A stretch of 64,000 bases of DNA from Chryseobacterium geocarposphaerae (GTDB lineage: Bacteria > Bacteroidota > Bacteroidia > Flavobacteriales > Weeksellaceae). The number at the start of each line of letters is the position of its first letter. Within the stretch, counting starts at the first letter, position 1. The notes under the pieces were generated by a model that worked only from the letters and a program-made list of their open reading frames with translations, was not told the origin of the DNA and did no database searches. This document shows, piece by piece, positions 1 through 8,089 of the stretch. Where the stretch lies: assembly GCF_002797535.1 (NCBI RefSeq), contig NZ_PGFD01000001.1:434001-498000 (forward strand), read 5' to 3'. Position numbers and translations under genes: made by a program.

Positions 1-2793
1 GAGAGATCTTATAAAAGTCTATTGGAAAAGGTTCTTGGTTTCCCGAAAGTTATGTTGGTTTCTGTTATATCAATGTTTGTTGTAGCGATCTTGATTTTAT
101 CAACTCTAGGAGGGGAGTTTATTCCTTCATTACCCGAAGGAGATTTTGCTGTTGAAACCCGGGTTTTACCGGGTAGCAATGTAAATACTTCGATTGATGC
201 GGTTTCAAAAGGCTCAAAGATTATTTTAGAGAAATTCCCTGAAGTTGAAAAAGTAGTGGGAAAAACGGGAAGCAGTGAAGTGCCAACCGATCCTATGCCG
301 ATTGATGCCACGGATATGATGATTATTCTTAAAGACAAAAAGGAGTGGAAGTCTGCCGATTCTTATGAAGAGCTGGAAGAAAAGATGGCGAAAGAACTGG
401 AGGCTGTTCCAGGTGTGACATTCAGTTTTCAGTATCCTGTTGCGATGCGTTTTAACGAGCTGATTTCTGGAGCCAGACAGGATGTTGTGTGCAAAATTTT
501 CGGAGAGGATCTGGATACTTTAGCAAAATATGCGGATCAACTGGGCAAAATTGTTGGTTCGGTTAAAGGGAGCAGCGGTGTCTATGTAGAAGCGGTTACC
601 GGAATGCCTCAGATTGTCATTAAGTTCAACAGGGCAACAATCGCTCAATATGGTTTAAATATTAAAAATGTAAATAATGTAGTAAATTCTGCATTTGCGG
701 GGGCTGTCGGAGGAACCGTCTATGAAGGAGAAAAACGTTTTGATCTAGTAGTCAGATTATTGGGTGATAAGAGACAAAATCTTGAAGATGTTCAAAATTT
801 GCTGGTATCAACTCCCAGCGGACAGCAGATTCCATTGAGTTCCATTGCTGACGTCAATATTGTTGAAGGACCCAACCAAATCCAAAGAGAAAATTCGCAA
901 CGTAGAATTATCGTCGGTTTCAACGTTAGGGGAAGAGATGTTCAGAGCTTGGTTCAGGAACTGCAGGACAAAGTTGGAAAACAAATGAAGCTGCCTCCAG
1001 GGTACTATGTGACTTACGGAGGAGCGTTTGAAAATCTGCAGGAAGCAAAATCGAGATTATTTATCGCTGTTCCTGTCGCTTTAGCATTAATTCTTATTTT
1101 ACTTTATTTTGCATTTAACTCAATGAAACAAGCCTTCCTAATTTATACAGCAATCCCGCTTTCGGCGATGGGTGGAATCTTCGCATTGGCTTTAAGGGGA
1201 ATGCCTTTTAGTATCTCTGCAGGAATTGGCTTTATTGCATTATTTGGAGTTGCGGTACTGAATGGAATTGTTTTAATATCGGAATTCAACCGGCTTAAGA
1301 AAGAAGGGATGACCGACTTGCGTGATATCGTTCTTGAAGGAACCAAAGTGCGTTTAAGACCTGTTTTGATGACCGCTTTTGTAGCTTCGCTGGGCTTCCT
1401 GCCTATGGCTTTGAGCACCGGAGAAGGTGCGGAAGTACAAAAACCTTTGGCCACGGTGGTTATCGGTGGTTTAATGGTGGCAACGTTGCTAACTCTTTTC
1501 GTATTACCAATTCTTTATATTATGGTGGAAAAAAGAAAATTTACATTCAAAGGGAAGTCGGGTAAAGTAATCATTTTTGTATTTCTGTTTTTCGGACTTT
1601 TTAGTGCAAAAGGACAGTCCGTTATTTCTTTAAAAGAAGCGACAGATATAGCACTTGAAAACAATCTGTCCGTTAAAAATGAAAAATTAAGAGCTGATTA
1701 CAATAAACTTCTTATCCAATCAAATGCTGTTATTCCGGCAACAAATGTTACTGCTGAAGTGGGGCAGATCAATAGTTTTTATACAGATGTAAAAGCAGGG
1801 ATTTCTCAATCAGTTGAGTTCCCTAAAGTATATTCAGCTAATAAAAACCTGCTGACAGAAGTTTGGAAAAGCAGTATGCTAAATATTGGTGTTAAGGAGG
1901 CACAACTGCGTAAAAGTGTTGCTCAGGTATATTACAATCTGGTGTATCTACAGCAGAAGAAAAGCCTGTTACAGGAAAACGATAAATTATATGAAGAATT
2001 TCTGAGTAAGGCTAATCTCCGTTTTAAAGTAGGAGAAAGCAATATTCTGGAAAAAACCACTGCTGAAAACCAGCGTGGACAAATTGCCCTCCAACTGAAG
2101 CAGTTGGAAAGAGATTTGGAAATTTCCCAACTTCAGTTCCAATTATTGCTCAATACGGAAACAGTTTATACCGCTGATATACAAGATAATAATTTACTAC
2201 AGCAGACTTCGTTAAATGGGGTCTTAGTGACTGAACATCCTTACCTGCAATACCTAAAACAGAAAAGAGATATTTCTGTAGCTGAAACCGAGGTCGAAAA
2301 AAGTAAACTTCTGCCAAGTCTTTCCTTGGGTTACAATATTATGGGAATGAAAGGAACGGGAGCAGACAATAAAAATTACAACAGTACTCCACGTTTTCAG
2401 TCAGTTGTTGTTGGAGTTGGTATTCCTATCTTTAATGGCGGGCAGAAAGCTAAGATAAAAGCCTCAGAAGCTGGTCAGGTAGTGGCTGCAGCTGAGTATG
2501 AGTCAAACCTGAAAAATTTTGAGACCAGTTATCAATCTGCTCTCATCGATTTTCAAAAATACAATGAGGCTGTTGATTATTACCAAAATACTGGAATGAA
2601 GCATGTTGGAATAATTAATTCTACTGCTAAAAAACAGTTTTTGGGAGGAGATATAGATTATCTTCAATGGGTGATCCTGACCAATCAGGCTATCGAAATT
2701 CAGAATCAATATATTGAGGCATTGAAAAACCGTAACAATAGCCTGATCGAGATTAATTCGTTCGATCCAAAATTTAATGCCAATGGAAACTAA
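1..2793 (+). CDS. CusA/CzcA-type RND metal efflux pump fused to a TolC-like outer-membrane factor (5' partial)
   Basis: The reading frame is open from base 1, so the start lies outside the window. The first ~510 visible residues are the C-terminal half of a heavy-metal RND pump: a large periplasmic porter region, then a transmembrane bundle (about residues 350-435 and 450-510) with the family's VRLRPVLMTA segment. After a charged linker there is a new hydrophobic stretch ending in AKGQ, like a signal peptide, and then ~410 residues of TolC-type outer-membrane efflux protein rich in long helices. Such CusA-TolC fusions are known in Bacteroidota. It should extrude Cu/Ag or Zn/Co/Cd together with the adaptor at 3126. 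Metal specificity cannot be read because the N-terminal half is missing. Confidence 0.93.
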   Translation, partial: ERSYKSLLEKVLGFPKVMLVSVISMFVVAILILSTLGGEFIPSLPEGDFAVETRVLPGSNVNTSIDAVSKGSKIILEKFPEVEKVVGKTGSSEVPTDPMPIDATDMMIILKDKKEWKSADSYEELEEKMAKELEAVPGVTFSFQYPVAMRFNELISGARQDVVCKIFGEDLDTLAKYADQLGKIVGSVKGSSGVYVEAVTGMPQIVIKFNRATIAQYGLNIKNVNNVVNSAFAGAVGGTVYEGEKRFDLVVRLLGDKRQNLEDVQNLLVSTPSGQQIPLSSIADVNIVEGPNQIQRENSQRRIIVGFNVRGRDVQSLVQELQDKVGKQMKLPPGYYVTYGGAFENLQEAKSRLFIAVPVALALILILLYFAFNSMKQAFLIYTAIPLSAMGGIFALALRGMPFSISAGIGFIALFGVAVLNGIVLISEFNRLKKEGMTDLRDIVLEGTKVRLRPVLMTAFVASLGFLPMALSTGEGAEVQKPLATVVIGGLMVATLLTLFVLPILYIMVEKRKFTFKGKSGKVIIFVFLFFGLFSAKGQSVISLKEATDIALENNLSVKNEKLRADYNKLLIQSNAVIPATNVTAEVGQINSFYTDVKAGISQSVEFPKVYSANKNLLTEVWKSSMLNIGVKEAQLRKSVAQVYYNLVYLQQKKSLLQENDKLYEEFLSKANLRFKVGESNILEKTTAENQRGQIALQLKQLERDLEISQLQFQLLLNTETVYTADIQDNNLLQQTSLNGVLVTEHPYLQYLKQKRDISVAETEVEKSKLLPSLSLGYNIMGMKGTGADNKNYNSTPRFQSVVVGVGIPIFNGGQKAKIKASEAGQVVAAAEYESNLKNFETSYQSALIDFQKYNEAVDYYQNTGMKHVGIINSTAKKQFLGGDIDYLQWVILTNQAIEIQNQYIEALKNRNNSLIEINSFDPKFNANGN

Positions 2794-3123
2794 AGACCAG
2801 AAAACATGTGTTCAAAAGCTTACAGAGCCTTTTCTTGCTTTGAAAAATAAGGATTTTGCAAAGCTTTACTTGGCGCAAATGAAAGTCTTATCGGAAATGC
2901 ATTTAAATGGGTTGGGTTAGCGCTTTTGGCCTATCAATTTGGCAAAGAGTGTTCTGCGGTGATATTGGCAAGCGCACTGACTTTACCCATTGCAGGCTTC
3001 TTGGGGTCTGACTTTCCCCAAAAGGAATTTTTATATGGTGGACTTATGATTATTCTCTTTTCCATCATCGCTGTATTGGTTTTTAAGCCATCCCTTAAAT
3101 TTAATTCAAAATCAAATAATTAA
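2783..3123 (+). pseudogene. Decayed MFS transporter (frameshift plus internal deletion)
   Basis: An ATG at 2783 overlaps the pump stop codon and opens a 45-residue frame containing LKNKDFAKLYLAQ, the usual N-terminus of an MFS exporter. This frame stops at 2918-2920. The expected continuation, SLIGNAFKWVGLALLAYQF (TM1), sits in another frame, so a small indel near 2875-2890 broke the gene. That second frame runs to 3123 but passes directly from TM1-2 to what looks like the last transmembrane helix (LTLPIAGFLG, then a hydrophobic stretch and a charged tail). About 300 residues of a normal ~410-residue MFS protein are therefore missing. The remnant lies between pump and adaptor genes, consistent with an MFS gene once in the metal-efflux operon. 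Family call from sequence resemblance only. Confidence 0.6.
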
Positions 3124-3125
3124 TT

Positions 3126-4256
3126 ATGAACAGATTAATGCTCATCATATGCACGGTACTTCTACTTGGTTCTTGTAAAGGAAATAAGGAAGATGAACAA
3201 AAAGGAGAAGTGACTGCAAAAACAGAAAATAATATAGTGACCCTAACCGATGTACAGTATAAGAATGCTGGAATTGAGGTAGGCAGTATCGGTAATCAAA
3301 GTATTTCATCCAAGCTCAAGGTTAATGGAAAAATTGATGTTCCTCCTCAAAATAAGATTTCGGTGAGTGTACCTTTAGGCGGATATTTGAAATACTCCAG
3401 ACTTCTGCCGGGAATGCAGGTTTCAAAAGGCCAGATCATTGCGGTTATTGAAGACCCTCAGTATATACAAATTCAACAGGATTATCTGGTCGCTAAAGCT
3501 CAGTATGCCTATAATAACAGTGAGTACAACAGACAAAAACAGCTGAATGTAAGCAAGGCCACAAGTGATAAAGTATATGAGCAGGCAAAATCCAATTATC
3601 AAACACAAAATGTGTTGGTTAAATCCTTAGAGCAGAAACTCAGATTAATTGGTATCAATCCTTCAACATTATCAGCGAATAATATTTCGAAAACAATTAA
3701 TATTTATTCATCAATTAATGGTTTTGTATCGGCTGTCAATGTTAATATCGGAAAGTATGTCAATCCAACCGAAGTACTTTTTGAACTGGTTAATCCAACG
3801 GATATCCATTTAGCTTTACATGTTTATGAAAAGGATATAGATAAATTGTTGGTGGGGCAAACTGTTTGGGCTTACACCAATACAAATCCCGGTAAGAAAT
3901 ACAGCGCTAAAATTATCCTGATCAGTAAAAATGTTTCCGCAGATAATACCGTTGAAGTGCACTGCCACTTTGATAATTATGACAAAGAACTTATTCCTGG
4001 GATGTATATGAATGCTGATATCGAGGCCCAGACCAGCAATGCTTCTGCACTGCCCGATGATGCCATCGTAAGATTTGAGAATAAAAACTATGTTTTTGAG
4101 CTGAAAGGAAAAAATAAGTTTGAAATGAAGGAAGTTAAAACTGGAACTTCTGAAAATGGTTTTACAGAAATACTGCAGACAGATTTTGCTGGAAAACAAT
4201 TTGCTACAAAAGGAGCATACAACCTTTTAATGCCATTAAAAAATACAGAGGATTAA
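3126..4256 (+). CDS. Efflux RND periplasmic adaptor lipoprotein (CusB/CzcB-like)
   Basis: 376 residues. A lipoprotein signal ends at the lipobox LLGSC (Cys17), so the protein should be anchored in a membrane and face the periplasm. The order is that of membrane-fusion proteins: beta-barrel and lipoyl halves (from ~55), a helical hairpin at ~115-175 rich in Gln, Ala and Lys, the second lipoyl half (INIYSSINGFVSAVNVN), then beta-barrel and membrane-proximal domains. It would link the RND pump to its outer-membrane partner; here that partner is fused to the pump at 1-2793. It follows the MFS remnant by 2 bp and ends just before a strong hairpin at 4275, so it is the last gene of the efflux operon. 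Confidence 0.92.
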   Translation: MNRLMLIICTVLLLGSCKGNKEDEQKGEVTAKTENNIVTLTDVQYKNAGIEVGSIGNQSISSKLKVNGKIDVPPQNKISVSVPLGGYLKYSRLLPGMQVSKGQIIAVIEDPQYIQIQQDYLVAKAQYAYNNSEYNRQKQLNVSKATSDKVYEQAKSNYQTQNVLVKSLEQKLRLIGINPSTLSANNISKTINIYSSINGFVSAVNVNIGKYVNPTEVLFELVNPTDIHLALHVYEKDIDKLLVGQTVWAYTNTNPGKKYSAKIILISKNVSADNTVEVHCHFDNYDKELIPGMYMNADIEAQTSNASALPDDAIVRFENKNYVFELKGKNKFEMKEVKTGTSENGFTEILQTDFAGKQFATKGAYNLLMPLKNTED

Positions 4257-4274
4257 TAATTGATTTATAATTTT

Positions 4275-4312
4275 AAAGTAAAAGCTTCGGATTTCAGGAG
4301 CTTTTACTTTTT
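4275..4312 (+). terminator. Rho-independent terminator of the efflux operon
   Basis: A perfect 12-bp stem (4275-4286 with 4299-4310; left arm aaagtaaaagct) with a 12-nt loop is followed by T residues. It lies 18 bp after the adaptor stop codon. Confidence 0.8.
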
Positions 4313-4527
4313 ATCAGATAATTTTTGTCTTTCTTATGATTGTGAACAGCTACGTCTGCAATACCGTTTCCAACCAATGCTTTTATGACCGGAGCAACTT
4401 CAGGAGGTCCGATAGTATATTTATAGACACCGTTATTCATATCTCCGGTTATTCCCAGAATAGTATCTAACTTTTTAGTGTCAATGGTATTTTCAACTTT
4501 TCTGCCAATACTCAAAAGATAAAGCAA
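4294..4527 (-). pseudogene. Remnant of a DUF1259 (LppY/LpqO-type) protein
   Basis: A 77-residue minus-strand frame holds two separated blocks of the DUF1259 family. The first is an N-terminal block (DTKKLDTILGITGDMNNGVY). The second is the segment leading to the conserved His-Asn-His (EVAPVIKALVGNGI then VAVHNH). In a normal protein well over 50 residues lie between them; here they are joined by only a few residues, so an internal deletion is likely. The frame starts at TTG, lacks a signal peptide, and runs into the terminator hairpin of the convergent efflux operon, so the C-terminal half is also gone. Family assignment by motif resemblance; any function is probably lost. Confidence 0.55.
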
Positions 4528-4534
4528 TTAGTAT
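4507..4534. repeat. 28-bp exact repeat, copy 1 (other copy at 21824-21851)
   Basis: The 28 bases beginning aatactcaaaagataaagc are identical to 21824-21851, in the same orientation. Here they overlap the truncated 5' end of the DUF1259 remnant. No inverted ends or coding content explain the match. Confidence 0.85.
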
Positions 4535-4915
4535 GTATTAAAAAATAGATCTTGCAAAATCAATGATTTGTAGGACTTTTTTATTTATGGGAATTGTTAA
4601 ATTTTTCAAAAGCACTCTAAAGGTTTGTGGTAGAATTGTGACGATATTAGGAAATTAAAACTTGCCACAGACTTTCACGTCGGGATAAACCCTATGTATT
4701 TCAAAATCAACAGGATTGGTCTCAGTTCCCAAACGATATATCAAGTGTAAATAAGTTTGGGAATATGATAAAGAATAATGCCCTCCTATTAATAATGGCT
4801 GAAATTGGTGTGAGCCATATTACCAAATTATTGAACTAAATTACAAAAAGGTAAGCATTTTTAATTTGCAATTTTGAACCATCAATAGAAAGTTTATAAT
4901 TAAAAAATTAAAATT
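4528..4915. other. Non-coding stretch leading into the long repeat
   Basis: No gene seen. It contains the end of the 28-bp repeat, about 40 bp resembling but not identical to sequence before 31810 (4680-4718), and from 4719 the identical 1.83-kb repeat with a 9-bp dyad (4726-4763). Confidence 0.6.
4726..4763. promoter_or_regulatory. Dyad near the left edge of the long repeat (copy 1)
   Basis: Perfect 9-bp arms (ttcccaaac at 4726-4734, gtttgggaa at 4755-4763) separated by 20 nt, 152 bp upstream of the membrane protein start. A regulator site or RNA hairpin; the acting factor is unknown. Confidence 0.45.
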
Positions 4916-5413
4916 ATGGGTTTATCAAATTTGGGTATTTTTCATACCGTTATCGGAATTATAGCAATTATTTCAGCAATTATTTCCTTAATTAAAAGTG
5001 GTAAAATAAATCTAGACACACTGGCAGGGAAAATATATTTTTATTTCACGTTGATTTCCTCTTTGACAGCTTTAGGTTTATCAAGTGTGAAGGGGGTTAA
5101 TCCAGGACATATTCTGGCTTTACTTATCGTGATGTTGATATCTGTAGCCTATATTCTGTATGTAAGAAAGAAGGGTAATAACGGTTATCGTTTAATAGAA
5201 AATTTTTTTCTGTCTTTCAGTTTTTTTCTATCCTTAATACCCACTGTTAACGAAACTTTTAGCCGGGTGCCAGTTGGAAATCCTATAGCATCAGGACCAA
5301 AAGACCCAATAATCGGAACAACTATACTTTTTATCTTCGTTTTGTTTATTATTGGTTCGATATTGCAGTTTAGAAAGCAAAAGAGGATAAACAAAAATTA
5401 TATTACTCCTTAA
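4916..5413 (+). CDS. Five-helix membrane protein of unknown function (repeat copy 1)
   Basis: 165 residues, highly hydrophobic, with likely membrane segments at about 5-27, 40-58, 65-85, 95-112 and 131-152, and a basic C-terminal tail (RKQKRINKN). The loop before the last helix carries a Pro/Gly/Asp-rich segment (PVGNPIASGPKDP). I do not recognise a named family with certainty. The ATG follows an A/T-rich leader typical of Bacteroidota starts. It sits 288 bp upstream of an AraC regulator and is duplicated with it at 32007, so the two may form a sensor/effector plus regulator pair. That link is inference from co-duplication. Confidence 0.75.
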   Translation: MGLSNLGIFHTVIGIIAIISAIISLIKSGKINLDTLAGKIYFYFTLISSLTALGLSSVKGVNPGHILALLIVMLISVAYILYVRKKGNNGYRLIENFFLSFSFFLSLIPTVNETFSRVPVGNPIASGPKDPIIGTTILFIFVLFIIGSILQFRKQKRINKNYITP

Positions 5414-5701
5414 AGGTAATATTTTGCTTCGGTCTGAACTTTTTTAATATCTCTATTATGAGTGCTTGCTTTATCTACACTTGGTTATAAAGCCTTTGGG
5501 GCGGATTGATGCTACATTCAACTTATAATCTGTTTATTCGGTGGTTTCTAGCATCTATTACGGTATCAAATAAGTTATATCTTAGCATATAGGAAAATTT
5601 GATATGGCTCTTGAGTTCTTTCAGTCGTCTTTGCCTTTTACTTTTGTAGACGAAGAAGGGGATGTAATGCGGTCCATCATTTTAAAATCTAAGTACTTCT
5701 T

Positions 5702-6553
5702 ATGGTTACAGACTATAAAAAATTTGATCTATTCGGAAAAACACTGATTCAGAAAGTGGATTTTAAACCACCTTTTCAATTTGCTTTTCCGGTTGCAGAA
5801 CAGGCTTGCTTCCTTTATATGTTGCGGGGTGAAATAGAATATCGGTCAGAAGATGATCAACTGAAAATAGAAGATAAACGCTCATTATTACTTAACTGTA
5901 TGGCTTCCGGCCAGCAGATACAAAATAACAATTCGGAAAGCAATGGTGAAATCATCATTGTTACCTTTCATCCGGACATTCTTAAAAAAGTATATGATAA
6001 GGAGATCCCCACGATCTTTATGCCCAATAATCAGGTCACCAACCAAAATAAAAAGAGAATCAATAATGATTTTCTTATTCAAAAATACATAGAAGGTCTG
6101 CTTTTTTATTTTGAAAATCCTTCTTTGGTAAACGATGAAATTCTGATTTTGAAGCTTAAGGAAATAATCCTCTTACTGTCTCAAACCCAAGACGCTGAAA
6201 ATATTCAGGTCATACTTTCACAGCTTTTCTCATCAACGACTTATTCCTTCAAACAGATTATTGAAGCCAATCTGTTTCTGCAGTTAGGAATCGAAGAACT
6301 GGCACAGAAAACAAATCTGAGCATTTCGTCTTTTAAAAGGGAATTTAAAAAGTTATATGATGATTCGCCTGCCAATTATATTAAATCCAAAAGACTTGAA
6401 AGGGCTGCAGAACTCCTCATAGCTACCAGTGAAAGGATTACGGATATTGCATTTGACTGTGGATTTAACGATCTTGCAAATTTTACTAAAAGTTTTCACG
6501 AAAGATATCAGCAATCTCCTACAAATTACCGGTTGAAGTTAAAAGAAGAGTAA
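5702..6553 (+). CDS. AraC-family transcriptional regulator (repeat copy 1)
   Basis: 283 residues. An N-terminal cupin-like sensor domain (~1-130, starting MVTDYKKFDLFG) is followed by a linker and a C-terminal double helix-turn-helix (~185-280). The first HTH lies around IEELAQKTNLSISSFKREFK; the second contains ITDIAFDCGFNDLANFTKSF, the AraC hallmark. It should bind DNA in the cytoplasm in response to a small ligand. It differs from its twin at 32793 only in the penultimate residue (Glu here, Gly there), because the last codons lie outside the identical block. The upstream membrane gene is a plausible target. Ligand unknown. Confidence 0.92.
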   Translation: MVTDYKKFDLFGKTLIQKVDFKPPFQFAFPVAEQACFLYMLRGEIEYRSEDDQLKIEDKRSLLLNCMASGQQIQNNNSESNGEIIIVTFHPDILKKVYDKEIPTIFMPNNQVTNQNKKRINNDFLIQKYIEGLLFYFENPSLVNDEILILKLKEIILLLSQTQDAENIQVILSQLFSSTTYSFKQIIEANLFLQLGIEELAQKTNLSISSFKREFKKLYDDSPANYIKSKRLERAAELLIATSERITDIAFDCGFNDLANFTKSFHERYQQSPTNYRLKLKEE

Positions 6554-7057
6554 CCATACTGGTAAAAAGGTTTCAAAAACGCATGTATTATTAAAATTTA
6601 AAATAAATTTCATTGGTCTAAGATTCCAAATCTTTCAGAATTAATTCAAATCATTGTCTTTTACTATTTCTCGCCAAGCGATTATTTCAGCAATAATATT
6701 CTGAAGGGCTACAATATTCAATAAATTCATATTCAATTAAACAGAAATCCATCTGGATAGACTGTTCTTTTTACCATTTAATATTCAGTTATCGTTTCTG
6801 CTTAACTGATTAAGAAATTCAAACTTCATCTCCTACAATTCAATATTTTCATTGTTTTTCCAGACAACAATTATTTAAATGAACACAGGCTTATCAGTGA
6901 TCCAGTCTTTATTGGGATGGCCCAGCTATTTAGGTCTCTTTATTTAAAGATATAAATGTCTATTTCATCGTTCCAAATGTCCAGTTCACCTATTTAATAG
7001 ATAATTACGGTCTAGATATACAATATGTTTGTACCATAATTTCTAAAAAATATTACA
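6554..7057. other. Intergenic stretch without a gene
   Basis: About 500 A/T-rich bases. I see no recognisable coding remnant or strong hairpin; only a possible -7 box close to the hydrolase at 7058. Confidence 0.5.
7024..7031 (+). promoter_or_regulatory. Possible Bacteroidota -7 promoter box
   Basis: TATGTTTG matches TAnnTTTG and lies 26 bp before the ATG at 7058. No good TTTG -33 element is visible at the usual distance. Confidence 0.35.
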
Positions 7058-8005
7058 ATGAAAGCAATCAAAAAGTTTACAATCGCAAGCACATTATGTG
7101 CAAGTTTATTTTCCGTAGCATTAATTTCCTGTAGTGATGATAATGACCTTTCAGTAGTCCAGGAAGCACCTGTGGTAAGCCACAATAATGCGAAGACTAA
7201 TTTTATTAATGTAAAGGGAACGGATTTCGCTTACCGCAGCTGGGGTAAGGAAGGAGGGATTCCGTTAGTTTTATTGCCGGGTACCGGTGGTTCAATGGAT
7301 GACTGGGATCCCGCAGTAACTGATGGACTTGCCAAGCAGTACAGATTAATCATATTTGATAATAAGGGAGTAGCTTCATCAAAGGGAACAACTCCCAATA
7401 CGATCCAGGAAATGGCTAACGATGCTATTGATTTCATTAAAGCTATGAATCTAAGTAAGGTCAATATCATGGGGTTCTCTATGGGTGGTTTTGTGGCACA
7501 GCGAATTGTATTGACTGAGCCTGGTTTGATCAATAAGATCATTTTGGCCGACAGCGGTCCTAAAGGTGCAATCGGGTTATCAAATCTTCCTAACATCATT
7601 GCAGGAACAGCAGGATTAAGTCCTGAAGAATCCTATTTAAAATTCGGTTTTACTGATTCGCCATCTAGCATTGCTGCCGGCAAAGCTTCTTTTACCAGAG
7701 TTCATTTACGTACGATCGACAGAGACCCTGCTTTGAGCGATGCTACTTCAACAGCACAGTTTACTGCAGTACTGGCATGGGCAATGCCGGATGCATCGGC
7801 ACTTGATGAGATCAAAACCATCAAGAAACCTTTTCTAATTGTCCATGGAGACAAGGACCTTCCCATAGCGATCCAGAATGCTTACAATATGAAGCAAAAC
7901 TTAGATAATTCTGAATTATTGGAATTTTCCGATTCAGGTCATGCTGCTTTTTATCAGAATTATGAAGCCTTCTTGGCAAAAGCGGTAGCCTTCTTGGGGC
8001 AATAA
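7058..8005 (+). CDS. Exported alpha/beta-hydrolase lipoprotein
   Basis: 315 residues with a lipoprotein signal ending in LISC (Cys25), so probably tethered to a membrane outside the cytoplasm. The alpha/beta-hydrolase triad is visible: nucleophile Ser141 in GFSMGG, acid Asp265 or Asp267 in HGDKD, and His295 in DSGH. The oxyanion segment reads LLPGTGG instead of the usual HG. Substrate not predictable; an esterase or lactonase-like role is typical. It opens a run of exported hydrolases (8090, 10022, 11763), with 84 bp to the next gene, suggesting one extracytoplasmic detoxification cluster. Confidence 0.88.
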   Translation: MKAIKKFTIASTLCASLFSVALISCSDDNDLSVVQEAPVVSHNNAKTNFINVKGTDFAYRSWGKEGGIPLVLLPGTGGSMDDWDPAVTDGLAKQYRLIIFDNKGVASSKGTTPNTIQEMANDAIDFIKAMNLSKVNIMGFSMGGFVAQRIVLTEPGLINKIILADSGPKGAIGLSNLPNIIAGTAGLSPEESYLKFGFTDSPSSIAAGKASFTRVHLRTIDRDPALSDATSTAQFTAVLAWAMPDASALDEIKTIKKPFLIVHGDKDLPIAIQNAYNMKQNLDNSELLEFSDSGHAAFYQNYEAFLAKAVAFLGQ

Positions 8006-8089
8006 TAATATACTCAAATAATCCACATAAACGAGCAGTATAATTAACAGATAAGCTAGCACATATTAATATAAAAATCCTTAAAAGAA

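Larger units (their letters stand above)
4719..6545. repeat. 1827-bp direct repeat, copy 1
   Basis: The stretch matches 31810-33636 at a constant offset of 27,091 bp, same orientation. By reading, I found no difference in either gene or in the intergenic segments. It contains a non-coding leader with a dyad, a 165-residue membrane protein gene and an AraC regulator gene except its last codons. Left of 4719 the two sites are still alignable for about 40 bp but with mismatches and a 1-nt indel; right of 6545 they diverge after the stop codon. Confidence 0.95.

Noticed and set aside
2926..3123. Independent 65-residue membrane protein
   Set aside because: It starts at TTG in the middle of continuous MFS-like sequence. 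The upstream frame supplies the missing MFS N-terminus, so a broken transporter explains it better.
5604..5747. 47-residue frame beginning MALEFFQSSLPFTFVDEEG before the AraC gene
   Set aside because: It overlaps the AraC start and resembles no family I know, so it could be chance. It is identical in both repeat copies, so conservation there gives no support.
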